Position numbers and translations under genes: made by a program | Shown here: in pieces, positions 53,840 to 62,639 of the stretch | Layout: each line of letters opens with the position of its first letter | Numbering within the stretch: position 1 is the stretch's first letter | NCBI RefSeq assembly: GCF_001423245.1 | Contig: NZ_LMOH01000023.1 | Span: 63,645 to 127,644, forward strand | DNA length: 64,000 nucleotides | Origin: Aureimonas sp. Leaf324 | GTDB taxonomy: Bacteria; Pseudomonadota; Alphaproteobacteria; Rhizobiales; Rhizobiaceae | Direction: 5' to 3' | Notes under the pieces: model-generated | The model's database searches: none | Told to the model about the DNA's origin: nothing | What the model saw: only the letters and a program-made list of their open reading frames with translations

Positions 53840-53854
53840 TGACTCATGCACTCA
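53840..53854 (+). promoter_or_regulatory. Candidate RirA IRO box upstream of the siderophore receptor
   Basis: TGA (53840-53842) is separated by exactly 9 bases from TCA (53852-53854), matching the rhizobial iron-responsive operator TGA-N9-TCA. It also overlaps a near-duplicate ACTCATG/ACTCATG. It sits 49 bases before the receptor start. The consensus has only six fixed bases, so a chance match is possible. Confidence 0.4.
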
Positions 53855-53902
53855 TGTTTGAGAGGGCATGCCACGAAATCGCCACGAAGTGAAAGCCGAT
53901 CC

Positions 53903-56059
53903 ATGCCCCTCCCCCGTCCTTCCATCCGTTCCGCGCGACGCGCCGCCCTTCTGGCCGGCGTGGTGATGGCCGGTCCGGCACTCGCACAGGACGTGGTGCT
54001 GGACACCGTCGTGGTGGATGGCGCGGGAAGCGGCGCCGCGTCGGAGGGCGTCGGCGTCGGCGGGGGGATCTCGACCGAGGGCTATGTCGGGCGCGAGGCG
54101 CGCGTTGGCACCAAGACCGATACCGACCTGCGCAAGGTGCCGCAGGCCGTCTCCGTCATCTCGCGCGAAGAGCTCGACGATCGCAACGTGCAGACGCTGG
54201 TCGAGGCCGCACGCTACACGGCGGGCGTGCGGGCGGGCACGTTCGGCTTCGACCCGGCGTTCGACACGCTCTTCATTCGCGGCTTCAACGTCGCCAACAC
54301 GGGCTACTACCGCGACGGCCTGCGCTCGCTCGGCGGCTCCTTCGCCTCCTTCCGCAACGAGCCCTATGGCCTCGAAGGGGTGTCGATCCTGAAGGGTCCG
54401 AGTTCCGTCCTCTACGGCGCCTCCGCGCCCGGCGGCATCGTCAACCTCGTGACCAAGCGCCCGACCGACGCGCCGTTCCGCGAAGTCGTCGGCCAGATCG
54501 GCACCGACAGCCACTATCAGGCGAACTTCGACGCATCCGGCCCGCTCGGCGGCAACGACAACGTGCTCTACCGGATCACCGGGATCGAGCGTTCCGCCGA
54601 TACCGAGTTCGTCGCCGCCCGCGACGACCGCACCTCTATCGCCCCGGCCTTCACGCTGCGCTCGGACGATCGGAACACGCAGTTCACGTTCCTCGGCGAG
54701 TACACCGACACCAAGTCGGGCGGTGGGCGCGGGTTCTTCACGACGCCCGACGCCCGCATCACCGGCATCGAGCAGGGGGACCCGGCCTTCCGCGATCTCG
54801 ACCAGACCCAAGGGCGCGTCGGGTACGAGTTCGAGCATCGCTTCAACGATACGCTGACCGTTCGCCAGAACCTCCGCTACCAGACGATCGCAACCGACAT
54901 GCGCTTCGTCTCGGTTCTCGGCATCAACCCGGACGGGCTGTCGGCGAGCCGAAGCGCGGGCGAAATCCTGGACGACGCCAGGGGGTTCGCGGTCGACAAC
55001 CAGATCGAAGGCCAGTTCGAGACCGGCGCCATCGGCCACACGCTGCTCGGCGGGCTCGACTACACCTATTTCGACGGCCAATACCGCTACGGCGGCTCGT
55101 CCGCGCCGGATCTCAACCTCGTCGCCCGGAACTACGGGCAGCAGCCGATCTTCGGGCCCACCTCGCACAACCTCGTCAACACGACGACGCACCAGAGCCA
55201 GATCGGGCTCTACCTGCAGGATCAGGCCAAATACGAGCGCCTCGTCCTGACGGTCGGCGGTCGCTACGACTGGCTCGACACGGACACGTTCGACAACAAC
55301 GACCCAGAGGCGACGGTTCGGGCCGAGGATCGCAACTTCTCCGGCCGGGTCGGTCTCTCCTACCTCTTCGACAACGGGATCACCCCTTACGCCAATTACT
55401 CGACCTCCTTCGCCCCGACGGTTGGCACCGCCTTCGACGGCAGTGCGTTCGATCCGACGGAGGGCGAGCAGGTCGAGGTGGGCGTGAAATACGCGCCCGA
55501 CTGGATCGCCCTGACGGTGGACGCCGCCCTATTCCGCATCGAGCAGAACAATCTCCTCGTCACCGACCCGGTCAACACGTCGAGCTTCTTCCAGGTCCAG
55601 ACGGGGGCGGTGCGCTCGCAGGGTTTCGAGCTGCAGGCGAACGCCGCCCTCACCGACGGTCTCAGCCTCGTTGCGGCCCACTCCTACACCGACATCGCGT
55701 TCACCGAAGGCGAGAATGTCGGCAATCAGGTCGCGGGCATTCCCGAGCACCAGTTCTCGCTCTGGGGCAACTACGAGGTCCGTTCCGGCGTCGCCGAAGG
55801 TCTGGGCTTTGGGGTGGGCAGCCGGTTCCTCGGCGCCAACGCGGCCAACGACACGAACACGCGGAAGAACGATTCCCGCATCCTGATCGATGCGGCGATC
55901 AGCTACGACTTCGGCGCGGCGAACCCGAAGCTCGAAGGCGTGCGCGCCCAGATCAACGCCAACAACCTCTTCGACAACCGCGCGTCCCTCTGCAACAATG
56001 CCTACTGCTACCGCGAGCAGGGCCGCGACGTGATCGGATCGCTGCGCTTCCGGTTCTAG
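53903..56059 (+). CDS. TonB-dependent ferric-siderophore receptor
   Basis: 718 residues from ATG 53903; an in-frame ATG at 53846 is less likely. Signal peptide RAALLAGVVMAGPALA|QDVV. The TonB-box region (VVLDTVVVDGAG) and plug domain (about 60-200) have KVPQAVSVISREELDDRNVQ, ARYTAGVRAG and ILKGPSSVLYGASAPGGIVN. The 22-strand barrel ends DVIGSLRFRF with terminal Phe. CNNAYCYREQGRD near the end is a FhuA/FoxA-type cysteine pair. This layout is that of the TIGR01783 siderophore receptors, mostly hydroxamate. No siderophore ABC genes are adjacent. Confidence 0.94.
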   Translation: MPLPRPSIRSARRAALLAGVVMAGPALAQDVVLDTVVVDGAGSGAASEGVGVGGGISTEGYVGREARVGTKTDTDLRKVPQAVSVISREELDDRNVQTLVEAARYTAGVRAGTFGFDPAFDTLFIRGFNVANTGYYRDGLRSLGGSFASFRNEPYGLEGVSILKGPSSVLYGASAPGGIVNLVTKRPTDAPFREVVGQIGTDSHYQANFDASGPLGGNDNVLYRITGIERSADTEFVAARDDRTSIAPAFTLRSDDRNTQFTFLGEYTDTKSGGGRGFFTTPDARITGIEQGDPAFRDLDQTQGRVGYEFEHRFNDTLTVRQNLRYQTIATDMRFVSVLGINPDGLSASRSAGEILDDARGFAVDNQIEGQFETGAIGHTLLGGLDYTYFDGQYRYGGSSAPDLNLVARNYGQQPIFGPTSHNLVNTTTHQSQIGLYLQDQAKYERLVLTVGGRYDWLDTDTFDNNDPEATVRAEDRNFSGRVGLSYLFDNGITPYANYSTSFAPTVGTAFDGSAFDPTEGEQVEVGVKYAPDWIALTVDAALFRIEQNNLLVTDPVNTSSFFQVQTGAVRSQGFELQANAALTDGLSLVAAHSYTDIAFTEGENVGNQVAGIPEHQFSLWGNYEVRSGVAEGLGFGVGSRFLGANAANDTNTRKNDSRILIDAAISYDFGAANPKLEGVRAQINANNLFDNRASLCNNAYCYREQGRDVIGSLRFRF

Positions 56060-56160
56060 CGCTCCAGGACGTCGCACGGGCTTTTCCGGCGCCGCCGCGC
56101 GGTCTACCTCTGGCGCGGCGGCTGCGTCGAAGCGCCGCCTGCGCCGCAAAGGACGAACGG

Positions 56161-56586
56161 ATGCGAGAGGCCGCCCAACTGAGACCCGAGGCGGACGGCC
56201 CGATCATCCTGTTCGACGCGGAATGTGTCCTGTGTTCGGCCAACGCCCAGTTCGTGCTCGACCACGACAAGGCAGGACGGTTCCGGTTGGCCTCGATGCA
56301 GGGCGATGTCGGGCAGGCGCTCTACCGAAGGCACGGGATGGATCCGAACGATCCCTCCACCATGATCATCGTCGAGGGCGATCGCCTGCGCCGCGACAGC
56401 GATGCGGTTCTCAGCATCTACGAGACGATCGGCTTCCCCTGGAAGCTGATGGGGGTGTTCCGGGTCGTGCCCCGACCGATCCGCGACGCGGTGTACCGGG
56501 TGATCGCCCGGAACCGTTACCGGCTGTTCGGAAAACGGGAGACGTGCTGGGTGCCCGCCCCCGAGTATCGCGGCCGCATCCTTTGA
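56161..56586 (+). CDS. DCC-family (DUF393) thiol-disulfide oxidoreductase-like protein
   Basis: 141 residues. The diagnostic D-x2-C-x2-C motif is in ILFDAECVLCSANAQFVLDH at about 16-35, followed by a thioredoxin-like helix. Later marks are TMIIVEGDRLRRDSDAVLSI and VYRVIARNRYRLFGKRETC, with a third Cys. No signal peptide. The DCC family has an unassigned redox role. It overlaps the next gene (CTTTGA), so translation is probably coupled. Confidence 0.9.
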   Translation: MREAAQLRPEADGPIILFDAECVLCSANAQFVLDHDKAGRFRLASMQGDVGQALYRRHGMDPNDPSTMIIVEGDRLRRDSDAVLSIYETIGFPWKLMGVFRVVPRPIRDAVYRVIARNRYRLFGKRETCWVPAPEYRGRIL

Positions 56587-57212
56587 AGGGTTCGGCCTCG
56601 TCCTATCAGGTCGTCTTGGGCGACGCCTTCGAGGCCCTTCCGCGGGAGGTTCGGGCCTTCCACGACGGCCGGGGGCCGCATCGCTGGTCCGGGACCGCCA
56701 CGATCCGGCGCGGGCGGGGACCGCTGGCCCGGCTCGCGGCCCTCGCCTTCGGCTTGCCCAAGGCCGGCGAGGCGGTGCCCGTCTCGGTCCTGGTCGAACC
56801 CTGGGGCTCGGGTGAGGCCTGGACGCGCGACTTCGGTGGTCATGTCCTTCGCTCCACGCAATGGGCGGGAAGCGATCGGGGCGAGCGGCTTCTGTTCGAG
56901 CGCTTCGGTCCGATCTGCGTCGGTGCCGCCCTCGTGCGCAACGGCGATCGTCTCCATCTCGTCCAGCGCCGGGCAACGTGTCTCGGCCTGCCGCTGCCGC
57001 GATGGCTGTGGCCGTCGGGCGAGGCCGTCGAGACGGCGAGCGACGGGCGCTTCCGCTTCGACGTCACGATCCGGGCGCCGCTCATCGGGCTCGTCGTCGC
57101 CTATCGCGGGCACCTGATGGACGCGTCCGGGGCTCCCGGCAGCGACCCGGTCACGGGCCCTCGCACCTCCGGCGACCGCGCCATCCCGTCGCGGCGGGAA
57201 CGACACCCCTGA
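56583..57212 (+). CDS. DUF4166 domain protein, coupled to the DCC protein
   Basis: 209 residues from TTG 56583; the start overlaps the DCC stop codon (TTGA). No in-frame ATG or GTG comes soon enough to preserve the conserved N-terminus YQVVLGDAFEALPREVRAFH. The domain continues with WSGTATIRRGRGPLARLAAL, GEAVPVSVLVEPWGSGEAW and RFRFDVTIRAPLIGLVVAYRG. DUF4166 is a beta-rich domain of unknown function, often beside saccharopine-dehydrogenase-like or DCC genes. The coupling suggests a functional pair. Confidence 0.8.
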   Translation: MKGSASSYQVVLGDAFEALPREVRAFHDGRGPHRWSGTATIRRGRGPLARLAALAFGLPKAGEAVPVSVLVEPWGSGEAWTRDFGGHVLRSTQWAGSDRGERLLFERFGPICVGAALVRNGDRLHLVQRRATCLGLPLPRWLWPSGEAVETASDGRFRFDVTIRAPLIGLVVAYRGHLMDASGAPGSDPVTGPRTSGDRAIPSRRERHP

Positions 57213-57322
57213 CGAATCGTTTGCCCGCCCCATAATCTTGGGGTGACGCGGTGACACCCGCACGATGACCATGGCCTGCCCGCGAGGCGCCGACCCCGCG
57301 ACGAGCACCGGAGACACCCGCC

Positions 57323-58576
57323 ATGTCCGTCGCCCTTCTTCCGACACCGCCGGCCGAGGCGAACGCGCCTGTGCTCCGATCCGACCAGACGGACATGGGA
57401 CGACGATCGAGGATCGCCTTGCGGCTCGACAAGGTGGGCGTTCCGGCCGCGCTCCTGCTCTTCGGCGCGATCGTCCTTCTGCCGTTCGCCACAGCCAAGG
57501 CGAATCGCATCGTGCCAGGCGTCGCGAACGATTTTCTGGCCTCGCTCCCCGCGGGCATGGGGCCCGTTCTCCTCGCGCTTCTCGTCGGGTGCGCCGCGCT
57601 CGGCGCCCTTCGCCTCGGCCCGACCTTGCGTGTCGGCGTCGCGCTCGCCGGTCTCGTGGTCCTGCTTCTGGCGATCGGCCTGGCGCCCGGCGTCCTCGCC
57701 GCGCCGGAAAACCCTTACGCGCGCGTCTCGCCGGCCTCCGGCTTCTGGACGGCGCTCGCGGCCTTCGCGCTTCTCTTCACCGACGCCCTGACCCGGCTGC
57801 GGCCCGGTCCGGTGGCGCGGCTTGCGCTCCTCGCCGGCATCCTCTTCGTCCTCGGCGCCCTACTGGCAACGGGCCATTTCGACGGTCTTTCGGTCATGCG
57901 CGAATACGCCGTGCGCGCCGGCACCTTCTGGTCGGAGGGCGCGCGCCACGTCGCGCTCGCCTACGGGTCGATGGCCATTTCCGTCGCGCTCGGGGTGCCC
58001 TTCGCGGTGCTGGCTTGGCGCATCCAGACGCTTCGTGCGCCTGCGCTCGCCGTCCTCAACGTTGTGCAGACCGTACCGTCGATCGCGCTCTTCGGCCTCC
58101 TGATCGTGCCGCTCGGCTGGGTGGCGCTGCATGTGCCGGGCGCCTCAGCGCTGGGCATCCGCGGCATCGGCGCGGCGCCGGCCTTGGTCGCGCTCGTCCT
58201 CTATTCGATGCTGCCCGTGGTCGCCAACACGCTGGCGGGCCTTGCCGCGGTGCCCGAGGCCGCGCGCGATGCGGCGACGGGCCTCGGCATGACGCGGCGC
58301 CAGCGCCTCGTCGGCGTCGAACTGCCGCTGGCGCTTCCCGTCATCCTCGCCGGCATCCGCATCGTCCTTGTCCAGAACATCGGGCTCGCCACCGTGGCCG
58401 CACTGATCGGCGGCGGCGGGTTCGGCGTCTTCGTGTTCCAGGGGCTCGGGCAGAACGCGACCGATCTCGTGCTTCTCGGCGCGCTGCCGACCGTCGCTCT
58501 CGCCTTCGCATCGGCAACGGTGCTCGATGCCGCCATCGACTTCGCCTCCATTTCGCCCAAGGGGACCGCGCCATGA
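57323..58576 (+). CDS. Osmoprotectant ABC transporter permease (YehY/OpuB-like)
   Basis: 417 residues, longer than typical permeases because of an N-terminal extension with several helices (about 38-175). The BPD transport domain (about 205-390) has AVLNVVQTVPSIALFGLLIV, the EAA-type loop EAARDAATGLGMTRRQRLVGVE and LVQNIGLATVAALIGGGGFG, all close to the YehY family. The stop overlaps the ATPase start (ATGA). Likely carries glycine betaine or a related compatible solute; the substrate is inferred from family. Confidence 0.9.
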   Translation: MSVALLPTPPAEANAPVLRSDQTDMGRRSRIALRLDKVGVPAALLLFGAIVLLPFATAKANRIVPGVANDFLASLPAGMGPVLLALLVGCAALGALRLGPTLRVGVALAGLVVLLLAIGLAPGVLAAPENPYARVSPASGFWTALAAFALLFTDALTRLRPGPVARLALLAGILFVLGALLATGHFDGLSVMREYAVRAGTFWSEGARHVALAYGSMAISVALGVPFAVLAWRIQTLRAPALAVLNVVQTVPSIALFGLLIVPLGWVALHVPGASALGIRGIGAAPALVALVLYSMLPVVANTLAGLAAVPEAARDAATGLGMTRRQRLVGVELPLALPVILAGIRIVLVQNIGLATVAALIGGGGFGVFVFQGLGQNATDLVLLGALPTVALAFASATVLDAAIDFASISPKGTAP

Positions 58577-59511
58577 TCGAGATCCGCCGCGTCACCAAGC
58601 GATACGACGCCGGCCCGGTGGTGGACGAGGTGTCTCTCACGATCGAGCCGCGCACGGTGATGGCGATCGTCGGCACCAGCGGTTCGGGCAAGACCACGCT
58701 GATGCGGATGATCAACCGGATGATCGAGCCGACATCGGGCGAAATCCGCATCGACGGCACCGACATCCGTTCGGTGCCCGGGCCGCTGCTTCGCCGCCGG
58801 ATCGGCTACGTCATCCAGAACCACGGTCTCTTCCCGCACCGCACGGTGGCCGAGAACATCGCGACCGTGCCGCGCCTTCTCGGCTGGAGCGAGCGGGACA
58901 TCGCGCACCGCGTCGAGGAACTGCTCGAGCTCTTCCAGATGCCGGCGCGCGAGTTCGCCGACCGGCTGCCGCAGGAGCTTTCCGGCGGCCAGCAGCAGCG
59001 CGTTGGCGTCGCCCGCGCGCTCGCCGCCCGGCCGAACATCCTCCTGATGGACGAGCCCTTCGGCGCGCTCGACCCGATCATCCGCGCCAAGGCGCAGAGC
59101 GACCTCGAGGCGTTGCAGAAGGCGACGGAGACGACGATCGTCCTCGTCACCCACGACATGGAGGAGGCGATCCGCCTCGGCCACCGGATCGCCGTGATGC
59201 GCGCCGGGCGCGTTGTCCAGTGCGCCACGCCGTCGGAGATCCTGGCGCGGCCGGCCGACGGCTTCGTCGAGGAGATGGTCGGCAGCGGCGACCGGGCGCT
59301 GCGCCTCCTGGCGGTCGAGGACATCGACGGGCTGCTGGAGCCCGGCGAGGCATTCGGCGCGCCGCTCGCGCGCGGCCTCAACCGGCGCGACGCCCTCGCC
59401 GAGCTTCTGTGGTCGGGCCGCGAGTCGGCGCCCGTGCTCGACGAGCGGGGCATTCCGGCCGGCATCATCCGGCGCGATGCGCTGATCCAGAGCGCGGCGC
59501 GCCCCGCGTGA
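58573..59511 (+). CDS. Osmoprotectant ABC transporter ATPase (YehX/OpuCA-like)
   Basis: 312 residues from ATG 58573. Walker A is VGTSGSGKTTLMRMINR, the Q-loop YVIQNHGLFPHRTV, the signature LSGGQQQRVGVARALAARP and Walker B ILLMDEPFGALDPI. The C-terminus has one short CBS-like remnant (ESAPVLDERGIPAGIIRRD) rather than the full tandem CBS pair of OpuCA or OpuAA. The start overlaps the first permease and its stop overlaps the second permease (GTGA), so the three are translated together. Confidence 0.93.
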   Translation: MIEIRRVTKRYDAGPVVDEVSLTIEPRTVMAIVGTSGSGKTTLMRMINRMIEPTSGEIRIDGTDIRSVPGPLLRRRIGYVIQNHGLFPHRTVAENIATVPRLLGWSERDIAHRVEELLELFQMPAREFADRLPQELSGGQQQRVGVARALAARPNILLMDEPFGALDPIIRAKAQSDLEALQKATETTIVLVTHDMEEAIRLGHRIAVMRAGRVVQCATPSEILARPADGFVEEMVGSGDRALRLLAVEDIDGLLEPGEAFGAPLARGLNRRDALAELLWSGRESAPVLDERGIPAGIIRRDALIQSAARPA

Positions 59512-60245
59512 ACCTTGCCGCGCCCCTCGCCCGCACGCTCGGCATCGCGCTTCTGGCCGCCGCGGTCCTGAAGCCGGAGACCTTCGCGCCGCTGCTCCAG
59601 CCGCTGACGAACAACGGCGCGCCGGCGATCTATACGCAGACGAGCCTCCTCGCGCTGACGGCGAGCCACGTCGAGCTCGTGCTCGCATCCATCCTTGCGG
59701 CCTTCGTGGTGGCCCTGGGGCTGGCGATCCTCGTCACCCGCCGCTTCGGTGCGGAGTTCCTTCCCCTGTCGCGCAGCATCGTCAACATCGGCCAGACCTT
59801 TCCGCCCGTCGCCGTTCTTGCGCTCGCCGTGCCGGCCGTCGGCTTTGGTCTCGCGCCGACGTTGTTCGCGCTCTTCCTCTACGGACTGCTGCCGATCTTC
59901 GAGAATGCGGTGGCGGGCCTCAACGCGGCAGGACCGCCGGTGATGGAAGCCGCGCGCGGGGTCGGGCTGACGCCATGGCAGCGGCTCTGGCGCGTCGAGC
60001 TGCCGCTCGCCCTGCCGCTGATCGTCGCGGGGCTGCGTCTGTCGGTCGTGGTCGGCCTCGGCACGGCGACGATCGGCTCCACCGTCGGCGCGCCGACGCT
60101 TGGCGAAGTCATCATCGCCGGGCTCCTGTCGGGCAACACTGCCTTCGTGGTGCAGGGCGCCGTGATCGTCGGCCTGCTCGCCGTTCTCGTCTTCGACGGC
60201 CTCACCGTTCTGGAACGCCGTCTCGCCCTGCCGCGTCGCGGCTGA
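59508..60245 (+). CDS. Osmoprotectant ABC transporter permease (YehW/OpuB-like)
   Basis: 245 residues from GTG 59508, overlapping the ATPase stop. Five or six membrane helices; ASHVELVLASILAAFVVALG, the EAA loop PVMEAARGVGLTPWQRLWRVE and VGLGTATIGSTVGAPTLGEVI mark the family. Completes the permease pair. A substrate-binding protein gene (YehZ/OsmX/OpuCC-like) would be expected next; the photolyase gene follows instead. Confidence 0.92.
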   Translation: MNLAAPLARTLGIALLAAAVLKPETFAPLLQPLTNNGAPAIYTQTSLLALTASHVELVLASILAAFVVALGLAILVTRRFGAEFLPLSRSIVNIGQTFPPVAVLALAVPAVGFGLAPTLFALFLYGLLPIFENAVAGLNAAGPPVMEAARGVGLTPWQRLWRVELPLALPLIVAGLRLSVVVGLGTATIGSTVGAPTLGEVIIAGLLSGNTAFVVQGAVIVGLLAVLVFDGLTVLERRLALPRRG

Positions 60246-60274
60246 CCCCTGCCCCCGTACCGAGGACCCGTGGC

Positions 60275-61657
60275 ATGACCATCCAGCCGCAACGCATCCG
60301 CATGCTGAAAGAGGGCGACCCGCGCGAGAACGGCGCCTATGTCCTCTACTGGATGCAGGCGGCCAAGCGCGCGCACGGCAACCATGCGCTGGAATACGCG
60401 ATCGACAGGGCCAACGAGCTCGATCTGCCACTCGTCTGCGTCTTCGGGATGACCGACGCCTTTCCCGACGGCAACGCGCGGCACTACCATTTCATGGTCG
60501 AGGGACTGGCCGAGGTGGAGGCCGATCTCGCCAAGCGGCACGTAACCTTCCACGGCGCGCTCGGCGACCCCGACGAGATCGCCCTCCGGCTGTCGAAGAA
60601 GGCCGCGCTGACCGTGTGCGACCGCGGCTATCTCCGGATCGAGAAGGAGTGGCGGCGGAGGCTTGCGAAAGCCATCGACTGCCCGCTGCACCAGATCGAG
60701 ACCGAGACGGTGGTCCCCGTCGAGACCGCGTCGCCCAAGCACGAATACGCCGCACGCACGCTGCGCCCGAAGATCCACAGGCTCTGGGACGAGTTCCTCC
60801 AGCCCCTGTCGGAGCGGCGGGTCAAGCACAAGCAGGCTGCCGACGTGCCGAAGTCGAAGTTCGACCTTTCGGACCCCGCCAAGCTCGTCGCCTCGATGAA
60901 GCTCGACCACAAGATAGGGGCCGTCACCCGCTTTCGCGGCGGCCAGGGCGAGGCCCGCAAGCGCCTGAAGGCGTTCCTCGGAAAGTCCTTCGCGACCTAC
61001 GGCACCAACCGCAACCGGCCGGAGGCGGCGGCCGCCTCGCACATGAGCCCTTATCTCCACTTCGGGCAGATCGGGCCGCTGGAGATCGCGCTGGCCGTGC
61101 GCGAGGCGAAGACCGGCGGCGACGAGGACAAGACGTCCTACCTCGAGGAACTGATCGTGCGGCGGGAACTCGCGATCAACCACGTCTTCTACGAGGAGAA
61201 ATACGACGACTACGCCTGCCTGCCGGACTGGTGCCGCAAGACGCTCGGCGAGCACGCGGAGGACAAGCGCGAGCATGTCTATTCGGAGAGCCAACTCGCG
61301 GCCGGCGAGACGCACGATCATTACTGGAACGCCGCCATGCGCGAGATGCGCGAGACCGGCTACATGCACAACCAGCTGCGCATGTACTGGGGCAAGAAGA
61401 TCCTGGAATGGTCGGCCTCGCCGGAGGAGGCTTTCGCCAGGACACTGCGGCTCAACAACCGCTACTTCCTCGACGGGCGTGACGCCAACTCCTTCACCAA
61501 CGTCGCCTGGCTCTTCGGCCTGCACGACCGGCCCTGGGGCAGGCGTCCCGTTTTCGGCAGCATCCGCTATCTCGGACCGGCGACGCTGAAGAAGTTCGAT
61601 GCCGACGCCTATGTCGCGACGGTCGACAAGCTGGCGAAGGCGGAGACCGACCGCTGA
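60275..61657 (+). CDS. Class II CPD photolyase
   Basis: 460 residues from ATG 60275. The N-terminal antenna-domain strand begins YVLYWMQAAKRAHGNHALEYA. The FAD-binding, DNA-binding C-terminal half carries ASHMSPYLHFGQIGPLEIAL, LEELIVRRELAINHVFYEEKY, and GYMHNQLRMYWGKKILEWS, the diagnostic class II block. It should repair cyclobutane pyrimidine dimers with visible light. It starts 29 bases after the transporter permease stop with CGAGGA upstream, so it could be co-transcribed with the transporter. Confidence 0.94.
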   Translation: MTIQPQRIRMLKEGDPRENGAYVLYWMQAAKRAHGNHALEYAIDRANELDLPLVCVFGMTDAFPDGNARHYHFMVEGLAEVEADLAKRHVTFHGALGDPDEIALRLSKKAALTVCDRGYLRIEKEWRRRLAKAIDCPLHQIETETVVPVETASPKHEYAARTLRPKIHRLWDEFLQPLSERRVKHKQAADVPKSKFDLSDPAKLVASMKLDHKIGAVTRFRGGQGEARKRLKAFLGKSFATYGTNRNRPEAAAASHMSPYLHFGQIGPLEIALAVREAKTGGDEDKTSYLEELIVRRELAINHVFYEEKYDDYACLPDWCRKTLGEHAEDKREHVYSESQLAAGETHDHYWNAAMREMRETGYMHNQLRMYWGKKILEWSASPEEAFARTLRLNNRYFLDGRDANSFTNVAWLFGLHDRPWGRRPVFGSIRYLGPATLKKFDADAYVATVDKLAKAETDR

Positions 61658-61661
61658 CGCC

Positions 61662-62354
61662 TCACCACTCGATCGGCTTGCCGTCATAGGCGACGAAGCA
61701 TCCGCTCCGCTCGGCCGGCAGGCTGTCGAGAACGGAAAGCAGTGCGGCGGCCGCCTCGTCGGGTTCGAGGCGGTCGTGGCTTGCCGCGAACGGCTCGGAC
61801 AGGCGCGTTGCGACCGTGCCGGGATGAAGCGCCGCGAGGACGGCTTCCGGGCGCTGGCGCGCGACCTCGATCGCCGCCGTGCGCACGATCTGGTTCAGCG
61901 CCGCCTTGGCTGCGCGATACGAAATCCAGCCGCCGAGGCGATTGTCGCCGATCGAGCCGACCCGAGCGCTTAAGGTTCCGAAGAGCGCCCGCCGCCCGCG
62001 CGGCAGGCGCGGCGCGAAGTGTTTCAGGATCAGCGCCGGACCGATCGCGTTGACGGCGAACTGTCGCGCCATGCCGGCCGGATCGATCGCCCGCAGCGAC
62101 TTCTCCGGGCCGTAGCCGTCGAGCTGGAGGCCGCCGGTCGCGTCGAACAGGAGGTCGAATTCACCGCTGCCGAGACGCTCGGCCGCCGCAGCGATGGAGG
62201 CTTCGTCCTCGAGGTCGAAGCCGTTGCGCCGCGACAGACCCAGCGCCTCGCCGCATCGCGCGTCCGCTTCCAGCGCCCGGAGCACCGCGCTGCCGATCCC
62301 GCCGGTCGCCCCGAACACGAGGGCCCGGTAGCCCGTCTGCAGCGATGCCAGCAT
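61662..62354 (-). CDS. Short-chain dehydrogenase/reductase
   Basis: 230 residues from the third of three tandem ATGs (62354), which is best spaced from GGGAGG. N-terminal nucleotide loop ALVFGATGGIGSAVLRAL; catalytic Ser in LFGTLSARVGSIGDN, Tyr-Lys pair in GWISYRAAKAALNQI; C-terminal LHPGTVATRLSEPF. The S-Y-K set is intact, so an active reductase is expected. The group resembles CsgA/YciK-like SDRs that neighbour photolyases in many alphaproteobacteria and beyond. It converges with the photolyase gene, with 4 bases between stops. Confidence 0.92.
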   Translation of the reverse strand: MLASLQTGYRALVFGATGGIGSAVLRALEADARCGEALGLSRRNGFDLEDEASIAAAAERLGSGEFDLLFDATGGLQLDGYGPEKSLRAIDPAGMARQFAVNAIGPALILKHFAPRLPRGRRALFGTLSARVGSIGDNRLGGWISYRAAKAALNQIVRTAAIEVARQRPEAVLAALHPGTVATRLSEPFAASHDRLEPDEAAAALLSVLDSLPAERSGCFVAYDGKPIEW

Positions 62355-62453
62355 CATCATCCTCCCAGCCTGCCGCGTCCTTCGCGCGACCTGCGCGCTG
62401 GAACTTGGCGCCGCGCCGTTCGGTTCCTGCGACCCGATCGCGCGAGGACATCA

Positions 62454-62639
62454 ATGCCGAAAATGCGGCGCAAGGCCGACCTGCCCGAGAAGACGTGCCT
62501 CAACTGCGGCCGCCCGATGGTCTGGCGCAAAGCCTGGGCCAAGACTTGGGACGAGGTGCTCTACTGCTCCGACCGCTGCCGCGCCGAGGCCAAGCGCCGC
62601 CGCGCGGGCGCCGTCAAAGAAACGACGTCGAATCCTTGA
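62454..62639 (+). CDS. DUF2256 small zinc-ribbon-like protein
   Basis: 61 residues from ATG 62454. The sequence is nearly all motif: KTCLNCGRPMVWRKAWAKTW, then EVLYCSDRCRAEAKRRR, giving two Cys pairs (CxxC and CxxxC) that likely bind zinc. DUF2256 genes commonly lie beside photolyase/cryptochrome genes, as here. No function is established. The 3' end overlaps the convergent diacylglycerol kinase gene by 26 bases. Confidence 0.88.
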   Translation: MPKMRRKADLPEKTCLNCGRPMVWRKAWAKTWDEVLYCSDRCRAEAKRRRAGAVKETTSNP

